Shown here in pieces: positions 8,913-18,387 of a stretch of DNA of 64,000 nt (the first letter of the stretch is position 1; each line of letters begins with the position of its first letter). Source of the stretch: Paulinella micropora (taxonomy: Eukaryota; Cercozoa; Imbricatea; Euglyphida; Paulinellidae); assembly GCA_019918135.1 (NCBI GenBank), contig WBZZ01003156.1, forward strand, positions 67,001 through 131,000, written 5' to 3'. Under the pieces are notes generated by a model. It did no database searches, had not been told where the DNA came from, and saw only the letters and a program-made list of their open reading frames with translations. Both the position numbers and the translations under genes were made by a program.

Positions 8913-9577
8913 GCTACTACCTTTCTTTACCTAATATGCCGCTGGCGCGGATGGCGCGGGGGGGGGGGGGTGGGGGGAAGGGGGAGGGGTGAGGTAGGGG
9001 GAAAGGGGGAGGGGTGAGGGGTGAGGTAGGGGGGAAAGGGGGAGGAGTGAGGTAGGGGGTTAAGGAGCCAAGGGGTAGAGAGGGGCGTCACGTTAAGTAG
9101 TTTCGGCCGCCGGAGACCCCTGGGCAGTTCTGTGAGCCACGTGCAGGCGAGAAAGTATTGGAGGGAAACTTTTTTTTAATGAACCAAGCCGGAATTTCAA
9201 TTGGTTGGGAGCGTCGAATAAACGAACATCCGCCTCTTGCTGATATGAACATCTGTTAGGGGCAAGTGCATGTGGCCGCGCCGCCCGGGTTTGTGAGGGG
9301 GTGGGGGGGGGGGGGTCGTAAACCCTCGCCCTGATTTTTGTGGTGGCAGGATTCCCTTTTTTGCACACATCTACTGGCACCATCTATGAACAAGAAAAGT
9401 AAAGATGGCCATGCTCGGATTGGATTGCAATTTCGGATATTTCTTACACTGCTCTCCGGTTGAGCAGTGCTTCGTTTCGCCGCCGCCGCCCTGGTGCGAC
9501 GCCCAAGAGTTAGGCAAAGCCAACAACAACAACAAAAGATTTATTACCAGCAACTGCGCCTGGGCCACAGCCGGCGT
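8913..9577. other. Non-coding G-rich repeats and 3' region of the kelch gene
   Basis: 8955-9060 is a tandem array of a GGGGGAAAGGGGGAGGGGTGAGGTA-type unit. 9110-9380 has no ORF I can support. 9371-9577 continues the kelch frame after its TGA (a TTG-rich Leu run ending at TAG) and contains AATAAA on the minus strand, so it is more likely a 3' untranslated region. Confidence 0.55.
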
Positions 9578-10627
9578 TCATTCGACCACGGTGCACCCGG
9601 CCAGGGTGATACTGAACGGCATGCTGGCTACGGCGTGCCACTCGTTCTGTTGCTCATTATAGCGCTCTACGCTGGCCAAGGGCTCCTGGTTGGTGTCGGT
9701 ACCCCCCAGCACGTACAACTCCCCGTTGAGAACCGCCGCACACGAGTCCTCGCGCGCCTCGCGCATTGGCGCAACCTCGTGCCAGGCGTTCAGGGCTGGG
9801 TCGTAGCGTTCGACCGACCTGAGAGTGCGGCCTCCGGCAGCCAGCCCCCCGATGGCGTACAACTTCCCTTGCAGCACCGCCGACGAGCAACCCCACCGAG
9901 CGAACGTCAGCGGAGCCACCGCCACCCACCCACAGCCGTGCTTCTTCAGGTCTCTCTTTTCTGCGTGGTCGAGGACCTTGTAGTCGCTGTCTATGCCACC
10001 AAATACGTACGCGTGCCCGTCCAGCACGGCCCCGCCAAAGTAGCCCCTGGGTCGGGACATGCTGTTGGCCTTGGACCAGCTGTTGGAAACCACGTCGTAC
10101 CGTAGGACGTCGGGGACGTATCTTCCCTGGCAAGATCCGCCCAGTACGTACAGGCTCCTGCCCCAGGGCAGCGCGGAGAAACCGACAGTTTCGTGCGGCA
10201 CGCGCGCAATAGCCTCCCAGCCCTTAGCTTGCCGGCGCACGTCCAGGCTCTCCGCTGTCGTCGTCCTTGTGTTGGCGGGCCCCACCCCCCCGATCGCGTA
10301 CAAACGCCCCTCGAGCGCTGCGCCGGCGATGCTCGAGCGCGCTTGCATGAGAGAGGCGCAGCGCGTCCAGGTGTTGTTCTTGGGGTTGTAGCAGTGCGTA
10401 TCCGCAAGCCGGTCGTGGCCGTCCGGCGCGCCCCCGCCCCCGCCGTACCCCCCAAAGACGTACAGTTGCGCGTTCCCGGCCGACACAACCGCCTTCTGCC
10501 TGCAAGTCCTCGACAACGTCGAGAGCGTGATTTCCAGGCGTCGGTCCTCGTGCTCCACGTCCGCCTCCACTTCCAGCGCACTCTGGCTGCGTAACCTCTG
10601 TAACTCCTGCTTGTGCTGGCCTATCAT
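9578..10627 (-). CDS. Kelch-repeat beta-propeller protein
   Basis: 349 residues. After a coiled N-terminus (about 1-50) come six kelch blades with the usual GG doublet and Y/W spacing, for example LYVFGGYG, LYAIGGVG, LYVLGGS, AYVFGGI, LYAIGGL and LYVLGGT. The last strand (AGCTVVE) stops where it would close the propeller against the N-terminal strand, so the TGA at 9578 is probably a true end. Kelch proteins bind other proteins; in poxviruses and hosts many are adaptors for Cullin-3 ligases, but no BTB domain is visible in this ORF. The ATG overlaps the stop of the ORF at 10624-11052, which supplies a coiled-coil segment and may be the N-terminus of the same protein. Confidence 0.85.
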   Translation of the reverse strand: MIGQHKQELQRLRSQSALEVEADVEHEDRRLEITLSTLSRTCRQKAVVSAGNAQLYVFGGYGGGGGAPDGHDRLADTHCYNPKNNTWTRCASLMQARSSIAGAALEGRLYAIGGVGPANTRTTTAESLDVRRQAKGWEAIARVPHETVGFSALPWGRSLYVLGGSCQGRYVPDVLRYDVVSNSWSKANSMSRPRGYFGGAVLDGHAYVFGGIDSDYKVLDHAEKRDLKKHGCGWVAVAPLTFARWGCSSAVLQGKLYAIGGLAAGGRTLRSVERYDPALNAWHEVAPMREAREDSCAAVLNGELYVLGGTDTNQEPLASVERYNEQQNEWHAVASMPFSITLAGCTVVE

Positions 10628-11052
10628 CTTGTTATCATCTTGTGTACTTGGAACAGCTGCCTGCTGAGGTCGTGCTCCTGCTCGTAATCGCTGTCTTCTA
10701 TGCGGAGGCGCAGCGCCTCACTGTCGACGTGCAAAGCCTTCACGTCCTGTTCTCGCCTGCTGATTTCGGTCTCCAGCTGGCGCCGGGCGCCCGTGTTCGC
10801 TTCGGACAGGCCGCGCCACTTTGTGTGCGTGCTCTCTAGCGTCAGCGTGATCTTACCATCGCTTTCCGTGCGCGTGACTTCAAGGCACACCGCGCCGTCG
10901 TCCTGCTGCTCTGCAAAGCGGCCTCCGGGCGGCTTGCACAGCTGCTCTACGTTGTGCAGCAGATCCTCGAACAGCTTGATCGTGTGCTGCGCAGTTGCCT
11001 CGGCAATTGGCGTTCCTGGCTGCACCAGCTTTCTTTTCTTGTGGCTTGACAT
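10624..11052 (-). CDS. Coiled-coil protein overlapping the kelch gene start
   Basis: 142 residues from the ATG at 11052, with a basic start (SSHKKRKL, possible nuclear signal) and a heptad-like charged helix over about 80-140. The stop TGA overlaps the kelch ATG, and the region carries a short duplication (TTATCATCTTGT twice, 10621-10640). Either the two ORFs are translationally coupled or a small duplication has shifted the frame of one longer coiled-coil/kelch protein. The heptads appear to continue into the kelch ORF (QHKQELQRLRSQSALEVEAD), which favours a single protein. Confidence 0.6.
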   Translation of the reverse strand: MSSHKKRKLVQPGTPIAEATAQHTIKLFEDLLHNVEQLCKPPGGRFAEQQDDGAVCLEVTRTESDGKITLTLESTHTKWRGLSEANTGARRQLETEISRREQDVKALHVDSEALRLRIEDSDYEQEHDLSRQLFQVHKMITR

Positions 11053-11332
11053 CTGCCACTCACTTTTATTGTCTATTCTAGCTTGTCTGTAGCGCCCTTT
11101 TTTTTCAGCCTGTAGTTGGGGGTGGGGCGCCCCGCCCTCCCTTTTTCATCCCCGAGCTCCGACGAAGGGCAGACCCCCGTTTGCTGGCGGCATTGCGCGC
11201 AAAAAGCGCCCTGGGGCACTGCATCTTCAATGGTTTTGTCCTGCAACTCGATCCCGCTAGCCTTGTCTTTTATTGAAAAAAAAATAGTCAACAAGAAAGC
11301 CAAACGACTAAGCCTGCTCCAATGACCACGGT

Positions 11333-12292
11333 TTAGGGTAAGCCCACGCGCTGCCTTTTGTTTGCAGATCCAGGCTGCGAGCCTTGTCTGGCACGACTTT
11401 GGGGCAACTTGGGGGGGTGGTCGGCCGGCAGTTTATATTCAAAGCTTTCGCCTCTCGTCAGCACCGACCGCAGCATTCCCCCAAGATGCACCGCCACGCG
11501 AGGAGGTCGGACGCACATCAACGCGGGGCTAGAGCTACCCTCCTCAGTTACAGGCACATGCACGTACACCTGTGTCCACATCTCGTTCCGCCACTTTGGG
11601 TTCCCGCACCTGTACAAGACCCGGAGCAGGAGGTCGCGGACTTCTTGGTCTGACAAATCAAGTGGTAGGTAGATGCCCTTTTTTTCGATCTCGGCCTTTT
11701 GGCTCTTGTCGTGTCCGTGAATAACATAGACATTCAAATTCCAAGGTGGTTTGGTTTGCGCAGGTGGTTGCATTTGAGCTAAGGTCCGCTCCCATGCTAA
11801 TTTTCTCTCCATTGCACGTATTGGGACCTCCCTCAATGTTACTTTGTAATCACTGGGAAGCGACAATTGAACCCAGCCGTCTCGGGCAAAGTCAGCCAGT
11901 TGGCGGTGAAAGTTATCAAGAGCCCGGCCTGGCTCTGCAAAAGAAAGCTGGCTCTTTTTTGCAGGGTACACGACCGAGGTGTAGCCCAAGAACCGGACTA
12001 TGTACGCGATTTGCAGCATAACGCGAACGGATTCGTCACTGTTCATTTGCACTGGCCTGTCCATATCCCGGCTAGTGTAGTACGGAGCACCAACATAAAT
12101 CTTGCAATCCTCGTAGGCAAGCAGTGCCCAATCAGCAGTCTCGTCCTCGCGGGAACGGGTTTGGCACAGGTACAGCTTTTTTGCCGACGCCTCTCCCTCG
12201 CTGCCTTGCTTTGGGGCTGCTGCTAAAACTGCTGCATATCGATTAGACCTGACCGGCTTGAGAATCACGAACGCCGAGTTCCTTGTGTTCAT
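11333..12292 (-). CDS. Paralog family A protein (copy 1)
   Basis: 319 residues from the ATG at 12292, ending at TAA. It is clearly related to the protein at 46768-47850: shared segments include IAYIVRFLGY versus IAYRVRFLGY followed by Tyr-Pro, a FHRQLADFA-type helix, and a late motif ending VHVPV versus ISIPV. The C-terminus is basic (NKRQRVGLP). I recognise no outside family. Duplication within one genome and retention of both copies suggests a virion or host-interaction role, but that is inference. Confidence 0.68.
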   Translation of the reverse strand: MNTRNSAFVILKPVRSNRYAAVLAAAPKQGSEGEASAKKLYLCQTRSREDETADWALLAYEDCKIYVGAPYYTSRDMDRPVQMNSDESVRVMLQIAYIVRFLGYTSVVYPAKKSQLSFAEPGRALDNFHRQLADFARDGWVQLSLPSDYKVTLREVPIRAMERKLAWERTLAQMQPPAQTKPPWNLNVYVIHGHDKSQKAEIEKKGIYLPLDLSDQEVRDLLLRVLYRCGNPKWRNEMWTQVYVHVPVTEEGSSSPALMCVRPPRVAVHLGGMLRSVLTRGESFEYKLPADHPPKLPQSRARQGSQPGSANKRQRVGLP

Positions 12293-13130
12293 CGATCCTT
12301 CTCTCTTCTTTTTTATGGCTCAGCCCTAGTGCGGCCAGCCCGCTCACTTGAGCAGGCCTCTGGGCAGTTAAGAAGGGGGGGGGGGAGTACCCCCCTCTCT
12401 GAACTTTTTTTAATTGTTGCGGGGGGGGGGGGGGCGGGGGAAAGGGGCGCGGCCTTGCACAGTTTGCGCGTGTTTTGGGGCTAAAGAGTCTCACACACAA
12501 AACAAGAACCTTGTTCCGCCGCTTTTGTGAACCATTGCAAAGCCTGGGGGCGAGCGGTAAAGGATAACCAAAAGATGACGAGGGGATGGCGGAGAAGACA
12601 GTGTCCATTTTCTTCCCTTGTTGGACCCGAACTTGTAAAGGGGGGGGGGGGGCGCCCGGCATTGGGGGGGGGGGGGGGGGCTTAGTCGAGGCATTTCATA
12701 TATTTCTTTGATAGTTTCTGCGCTCTCTCCCTCCCCCCTTGCCCTTCCCCTGTTCTTTGAGCCCCCCGGGCTCAGGGGGCTCAGGGAAAGGAAAGAAAAA
12801 AAGGGGGAGGGGGGGGGGGCGCCCCCCCTCTGTGGGCTCCCAAAAAAAAGTTTATTTTATTTTTGCTCTTTCTCAGCCTGCGCCGGCGGGCTGGCTTCTC
12901 AGTGCCAACCGCTGGTCCTATTCTTAACAAAGAGACCGTTTGAGCTTGTCGTTGAAAAAATTTGTTTTTATAAAAAAACAAGAAACAACACACTTTTTCC
13001 CCGACGAAATTTACGGGGGTACAAAATATCCAACTATCTCCTGGTTTCCTGCGTCTGTCGCTGATTCAAGAAGTGAAAATTAGGTTTTTCTTCATCAGCA
13101 CAAAAACATCCCGAAAACAAAATCTGCGCC
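12293..13130. other. Non-coding spacer with poly-G runs and hairpins
   Basis: Poly-G runs lie at about 12376, 12420, 12640 and 12667. A TTTGAGCCCCCCGGGCTCAG hairpin lies at 12757-12786 and a CAGCCTGCGCCGGCGGGCTGG hairpin at 12873-12893. TATA-like T/A runs at 12940-12985 precede the gene at 13131. No coding sequence is supported. Confidence 0.65.
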
Positions 13131-13778
13131 ATGAGATCACGCCCTCTCTGGGATTCGCTAACCAGCAGCGCCAACTTGGAGCACGGCCGGAAAAGGAAAC
13201 GCCATCATGACGACGAGAGCTCCTCCACGGTTGGCTGGACCAGACCAAACCAAAGCAGAGGCCAGTCTCGATCGTTAGGCGCCGACGAACGGAGGCGGGC
13301 CGGCGCCTGGCTGAGCGCACTAGAGTACCAGATCGGGCATGGCTTACAAGTCGTGGCGCTGGACGTGACGGCCCTTGACCGTCGCGTACTGAAACCTCTT
13401 GCCAAGTCTATGAAGAAGCACAAGGGCAAATTTGATTTGCGCATCCGCGGAGTACAAGGTGAAGAAGGAGAGAGCGTTGGCCATCCGTTTGCGTGGCTGG
13501 CCTACCCACTGACGCGCAGCCTGGAGCTGCAAGGACTGCGCAAGGGTTTGTACAAGCTGCCGCGCCACAACGAGGGGCGCCTGTTGCTGGCCGACTGTGA
13601 AGAAGCCATCTTGGTGCTTGAAGGCCCGCCCGCACAGTTAGGTTTGCGAAGCACCAGACTGACTACTGATGAGCTGGAACAGCTGCAAACGTGGAGGCGG
13701 GCCGCCTGCTTGTTTGACTTGCCGGTTAAAACACTCGAGCCAAAAGAAGAAGAACGAAAACGCTCATTTGTTTTGTAA
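13131..13778 (+). CDS. Hypothetical protein with nuclear localisation-like signal
   Basis: 215 residues from the ATG at 13131 to TAA. Basic cluster GRKRKRHHDDE at 19-29 resembles a nuclear localisation signal. The body (60-200) looks globular, alternating strands and helices (HGLQVVALDVTALDRR, GRLLLADCEEAILVLEGPP). The C-terminus is Lys/Glu-rich. No family recognised. It lies between two non-coding spacers and appears to be a single transcription unit. Confidence 0.66.
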   Translation: MRSRPLWDSLTSSANLEHGRKRKRHHDDESSSTVGWTRPNQSRGQSRSLGADERRRAGAWLSALEYQIGHGLQVVALDVTALDRRVLKPLAKSMKKHKGKFDLRIRGVQGEEGESVGHPFAWLAYPLTRSLELQGLRKGLYKLPRHNEGRLLLADCEEAILVLEGPPAQLGLRSTRLTTDELEQLQTWRRAACLFDLPVKTLEPKEEERKRSFVL

Positions 13779-14229
13779 ACCCCGCCCCCCTCCCCGGTTA
13801 ATGGTGCACTACGAATTCCGCGCCTTTCCAGTGTTTATGCCTTACTGCCGCAGGGGTGATTGTAGATATTAGAAACACTAGCAACGTGAGCAGGGCACAA
13901 CGCAGAGATTTTACATATGATTGCTCTCTTAGTTCTCAGTGCCAAGATTAAGCTGGCTCAATAAATTGTTAGAGGGAACGTTTGTTTTTGTGTCGGCCGC
14001 CAGGGCTCCACATTGCTGGAGCCTCACGAGCGAGGGGGGGGGGGCGCCTCCCCCTCCCCACCCCTCCTACAGAGCCGGGCCCGACGAATGGGGGGGGGGG
14101 GGACGCCCCCCCCCCCCCCCCTTAACGCCACGCGCGCAGCTTTGTATGTCGGCTCCTTTTGGTGAGGCAAGGTACGGCTGTGCCTGCCACACGCACAAAA
14201 AAAGAAACGCTAGCTGACCAACAGCAACC
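13779..14229. other. Non-coding spacer
   Basis: It contains TCTTAGTTCTCAGTGCCAAG at about 13927-13946, the flank of the dispersed 3'-end element, then poly-G runs at 14035 and 14090 and a poly-C run at 14105-14122 that could pair with them. No gene is supported. Confidence 0.6.
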
Positions 14230-14817
14230 ATGAGCACCACCACTTCTACCAGAACGAGCCAGGCCGACCAGACGGAGCGCCGGCCTGCCCCTGCCTCCGG
14301 GGAGAACTCGCCTAGGAAGAAAGCACGCCTGCAAGCTGAGCGTGCTCAGCCTGCTACCAGGCAGGTGCTGGCAGAAGCCGACCTAATGCTAATTACGCGT
14401 GGGTTGGACCCCGTCAACCGCGCCTTCTGTTCCCAGCGCCGCAGATACCGGGCCTGTTGGGAGGCGTCCGCGGGCACAGAAGCTAAGGTCGCAGCCTTAG
14501 GCCAACGAGTTCGAGAGGTTAGCGCGAACGCAGAAGCAGCGGCCCCTTTGCTTCGTGAGCTTTTTGGAGCCCTGGCGGGCGCTTACGCGCTGCTGCAACC
14601 ACTGCAAGAAGTCAACGAAGAGGCCGTCGAGCGCGCAGAGTGCTACGCCGTGCGTGAGTGTGAAGGGGAGAATTGTGGGGAATTATTGTACGACGAACAG
14701 TATGAAAAGTGTCCGTGTGGCGCTGTCTGGGACGAATTTGGGCGGCAGCTGAACAGAAACTCGGCCTTGTCGCCGGGCCCAACGAGCTCAGCGCCTTGCA
14801 AGTCATATTTGTGCTAG
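14230..14817 (+). CDS. Small coiled-coil, putative zinc-binding nuclear protein
   Basis: 195 residues, ATG at 14230, TAG stop. The N-terminus is Ser/Thr-rich with SPRKKAR (27-33), a likely nuclear signal. The middle is helical (AKVAALGQRVREVSANAEA). The C-terminal third has ECEGENCGELLYDEQYEKC followed by PCGAVW, a possible four-Cys zinc site. A rearranged, internally deleted copy lies at 22705-22915, which shows the gene has been duplicated. Function unknown. Confidence 0.66.
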   Translation: MSTTTSTRTSQADQTERRPAPASGENSPRKKARLQAERAQPATRQVLAEADLMLITRGLDPVNRAFCSQRRRYRACWEASAGTEAKVAALGQRVREVSANAEAAAPLLRELFGALAGAYALLQPLQEVNEEAVERAECYAVRECEGENCGELLYDEQYEKCPCGAVWDEFGRQLNRNSALSPGPTSSAPCKSYLC

Positions 14818-15008
14818 GATTTTGAAAGAATGTACAAAAAAAATTAATAATAAAAAGAAATCCTTGACAGAGTTTTAATTTGGGGATACAAAGGGGGGGG
14901 GGGGGGGGAAGAGCGCTCCCGTTCCCCTTTGCCCTCCTGTCCCCCTTTCCTTTTCTTCCCCCCTCCCCTCCCGCAGGGGTGTAAACAGGAGTAAGTGATT
15001 GTACAAGA

Positions 15009-16413
15009 ATGAATGGAATCATCACCCGGTCCAAGTCGGGCGCCGTGTGCCTTTGGCACAACAAGCCAGACAGCGACCAGCATCTAGGACGCGATCTGCT
15101 GCCTCCGCTGATCGACTGTGCGTTATTGCGTGCGTCGACTCAAAACGATCGTCTAGAGCTCTGGTCATTGACTGCCCATAAGGCCGCAAACCCCAAGCTA
15201 GGGTGGTCATGTTCCGTGAATAACCTAGAAAAATTCGAGCGCAATAACAAACAACAGGAGCAGATAATAGTTGTGAGGGAAGAAAACATCTCGGTTGCCC
15301 TGTGGTGGGCTGGCGCGCAGGCTTACTTGCAAAGCAAGGCGCCGGAGCTATTTGCTAAACCGCTGGGCATTTTCGTGGTTTTGGAAGCAAAGGAAGTTCC
15401 GTCTACACTATCATATGGGTACGCCCTACAGTGCAAAGGCACGCCGTTTTTGGCCCGCTCTAATTACGATGAATTCCAGCTGTCAAGGCTCAGCACTTTT
15501 TTCACTAGCTTTCTCCAGCTGCTAGTCTCTGAGAAACTGCTGTATTGGAACTTGACACCGCATGACTTGTTTTACGAACCAAACTCCGAAATCACTCTAC
15601 CTCCTAGCAACTTCAAGCTCAAGCTCGGCTCTGTTTGCAGCATGCGATTAGATGGTACGAGCCTGGCCCCCTTGTCCCGCGTGTCGTCGTCGTCTCCATC
15701 AGCCGGTTTGCCGACGTGGCTGCGAGGCCAAGGCACCACTAATTCGACCTCGGTCTCTACTGTAATCGAATATTCGAACCTAGTCTGCCTATGGGCTGCG
15801 TTCGTACGGGGCTGTAGAATTTATGAACAAGCCAGTATTAAAAAACAAGAGGCCAATGTGTTTTATCGGCGGCTGTGTCTGAAAGTGAGCGGTGCAGTCG
15901 GGACTACTTTTACTAATAGCTCCCCCAACCACGACGTCGAATCGGTCTGCGCATTGTGGTGGGCACGATTGACACTGCAACATAAATGTCAAGGCGACTA
16001 CAAATTCATGCACCCACTGCAACGGCCTCCAGTTCTTGTGGGACACAAGAGACTTCCCGGACATTCCGTCCGGGACAAGGCTTTGGCATGGCTCCAACGA
16101 GCATGTAGCTCTAGGCGATTCTCAGCTGTCGTCGATGGGCTTGCTTAGTTGCCAAAACCCTGATGATACTCTACAGCGCTGGAAGTGGAATCCGTTAGGT
16201 TCTGCTCTTTGGCAACAACAGTTGCCCAAACTAAACGAGGAATCATTGTACTACGTCTGTCTGGAGGTGTTGCAGCTACTTAGGCTAGATTCGGAGATTA
16301 TGATAGCAAGTTTATCTCAATGGGAGAAGGACGTTCTAGCGTATGCGGTGTTGACGGACCAATTGAAAAATCCAGAGGCATGGCACAAAAGTACGATGAA
16401 CTTCCGTCGGTAG
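15009..16413 (+). CDS. Possible pseudokinase-like protein, frameshifted near 16020
   Basis: The first frame runs 15009-16148 (379 codons); a second frame overlaps from about 16020 and continues to TAG at 16413 with better composition (LWDTRDFPDIPSG, SLYYVCLEVLQLLRLDSE). I infer a one-base break at about 16010-16040, giving a protein of about 465 residues. Residues about 120-230 resemble a degenerate kinase C-lobe: a helix ending LLYWNLTPHDLFY in the place of the HRDLKPEN loop and FKLKLG in the place of DFG. The catalytic His-Arg-Asp and Asp-Phe-Gly are absent, so it would be inactive. The kinase link is inference from spacing only. Confidence 0.5.
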
Positions 16414-17826
16414 CCAGGACCAGCTGCAAGAACTCGAGGCTTAGATAGCGCAGCCACGTCTCTTTCTGTATACCTCGGGGCGGGGCCCGCTTAGAGACCG
16501 CACGCATTTTTGTTAGACCGAAACGGCTAGAATCGTCTTCGTACAAGCTCACAAAGCCCCCCTGCCATAAACATGATTCAGGCATGTAAAGAGTCTGGCC
16601 TAATTGTGCTCACTGTCCTTCCCGTTGTTTGAGTAGTACCGCGCTCGCCACCCAGCTCCGCGCGTCGTTGCCGAAGCATATGTACATTCCCTTTTGTTCT
16701 GTAAAAATTTTACATGCTTGACGCGACAGACAACACAGGCCTTGATTAACGGCCTGCAAGTTAGTGTAAGACTTTGTCAAGCTTTTTAATTAAAAAATTC
16801 GTTTTTTTTGTGCTCTCTCCCTCACCCCCGGGGGGGGGTGCAACGTGTGATGTGGTCGAATTCTGGGGGTGATATGGCTGACAAAGGCAGTTCTGCCGGA
16901 AAAAACTATGAAGCACTGCCTTTTCCGGCCGTATCACCCCCTTGCAGAACTAGACATGTCTTGTATGTTGGATTGTCGCCGCCAGGACAGGCATCGGAGC
17001 GAACTTGAGCTTTCTCCTGTTTTGCATGTCAACTGACCAGCTGGTCCCATTCCTTTAGATCGCTCGGCGTCTTGACACGGCAAAGTGGGAAGGGATAGAA
17101 GGGCAGGGGCGCGCTAAGAATGTACCAAAAAAAATTAATAAAAAATCTCTGACAAAGTTTTAATTTTGGCACTGAGAACTAAGAGAGGGAGAGGGAAGAG
17201 GCGGGGAAAGGGGGAAGCACAATCTATCCTTGCCCCCCCCCCCCCGTCGGGAGTGGGGTTGTGAGGGGAGCAGGGGGAGCGCCAAGAAAGTACAAGAAAG
17301 AATGTAACTAAAAGGTTTTTGACAGGGAGAAGGGAAAGAGAGGGGGAAGGGGAAGAGAGGTGGGGCACCCCCCCTTCTCTCTCCCGTTTCTTGAATGAAA
17401 TTTGTCGCTAAATTGTTTTGGTGTGTGTTTCCCCGGAAAACCTACCTGCCCCCCCCTTTTCTTAGAGCGCTGGGCTGGAGAGGGGTTACGAGGAGAATGT
17501 TACCACCAAAAATTGTTATTACCCGGGCAATCCAACTTTGTCTAGTCTAAGAGAATTAACATTTCATTTCTTTTTTGCTCAACGTTTTCCCCTCGGTTAT
17601 TCTTTTTTGTTCATGCGAACAATGCAAGCACCGGAAAAAACAAACACGCCCCCAGTTGCTCAACGTGAGAACGCCCCATTGCAAGGAGGGCGCCAAAGAA
17701 TGTACAAAAAAAGAATTAATTAAAAAAATCCTTGACAAAGTTTTAATATTGGCACTGAGAACTAAGAGAGGGAAAAAAGGAAACTTAGCGCCAAATGAAC
17801 GAGCCGCTCCGGTCTCTTTCCCCTCG
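16414..17826. repeat. Intergenic array of dispersed 3'-end elements
   Basis: Copies of an AT-rich composite element lie at 16763-16800 (reverse), 17110-17190, 17279-17330 and 17690-17772 (forward). The forward form reads GCGCCAAAGAATGTACAAAA, an A/T stretch, then TTGACAAAGTTTTAAT and GGCACTGAGAACTAAGAGAG. A palindrome built from two facing copies of the GTGATAYGGCCGAAAAAGGC motif lies at 16865-16941. G/C runs fill the rest. Short ORFs here are composed of the repeats and I call no gene. Confidence 0.75.
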
Positions 17827-18387
17827 CTAACCTTTCAGCCCGCGGCAGCGGGCTGGACTCAACCCAGGGTCACTGCTGCCTGCGTGGTCGAGAGAAATAA
17901 ACCAACCAAAGACCATAGGAAATGGCCAAATAAGTAACAGCGCCAAAGCCAGCTTTGCCAACGTTATTAACTTCCGCAGGTTTTGAGTGTCGCGATGCCG
18001 CAGACAGCTGCGAACGCATTCGCGATTTTTCTTACAACACACACAACAGGCGCGCCGGCGTTTATCGTGCTTGCAACACACACAACAGGCGCGCCGGCGC
18101 CACGGAGCGCAGAATTCGGACGGCCGAATCTCCCACATAACGCAGCAGCACCAGCACAGTAACCCCAAGAGCACTGGAAATACGACCAGATAGACGCTAA
18201 GGCCAATGGTTGTTTGAAGAATCGGGCCATCGTGGGCCTGCCAGCGCAGTTCTAGCGACTGTCCGGACACCTGGGCATTAGCCACCAAGGTCCGTCCGCG
18301 CCATTTCCAACTTACGTTGCTTCTGGCTATGTTCTGGGAAAAATTGCTAAAGTCGCCGTGCAGGTTGGGGTGTCCTACAACCAGCGC
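17827..18387 (-). CDS. Two-helix membrane segment in frame with the upstream toroid-like gene
   Basis: An open frame with no ATG for its first about 80 codons, continuous with the ORF at 18388-20049 apart from one TGA at 18388-18390. It begins with a soluble, N-glycosylation-rich stretch (HGDFSNFSQN, ARSNVSWKWRG). Two hydrophobic segments follow (LSVYLVVFPVLLGLLCWCCC and LITLAKLALALLLIWPFPMV), with a Cys-rich basic 15-residue tandem repeat between them (RRRACCVCCKHDK, RRRACCVCCKKN; DNA at 18034-18096). If UGA is read as sense, the upstream protein is C-terminally membrane-anchored. Otherwise this is a decayed tail. It ends in a CAGCCCGC/GCGGGCTGG hairpin (17835-17856). Confidence 0.5.
   Translation of the reverse strand, partial: ALVVGHPNLHGDFSNFSQNIARSNVSWKWRGRTLVANAQVSGQSLELRWQAHDGPILQTTIGLSVYLVVFPVLLGLLCWCCCVMWEIRPSEFCAPWRRRACCVCCKHDKRRRACCVCCKKNRECVRSCLRHRDTQNLRKLITLAKLALALLLIWPFPMVFGWFISLDHAGSSDPGLSPARCRGLKG

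Noticed and set aside
9371..9568. Leu-rich ORF after the kelch TGA as a membrane tail
   Set aside because: The Leu run comes from a TTG microsatellite beside an AATAAA, and the kelch propeller already closes before the TGA.
11073..11303. Small minus-strand ORF with a CxxC pair
   Set aside because: It has no ATG and lies in an A/T-rich spacer; coding evidence is weak.
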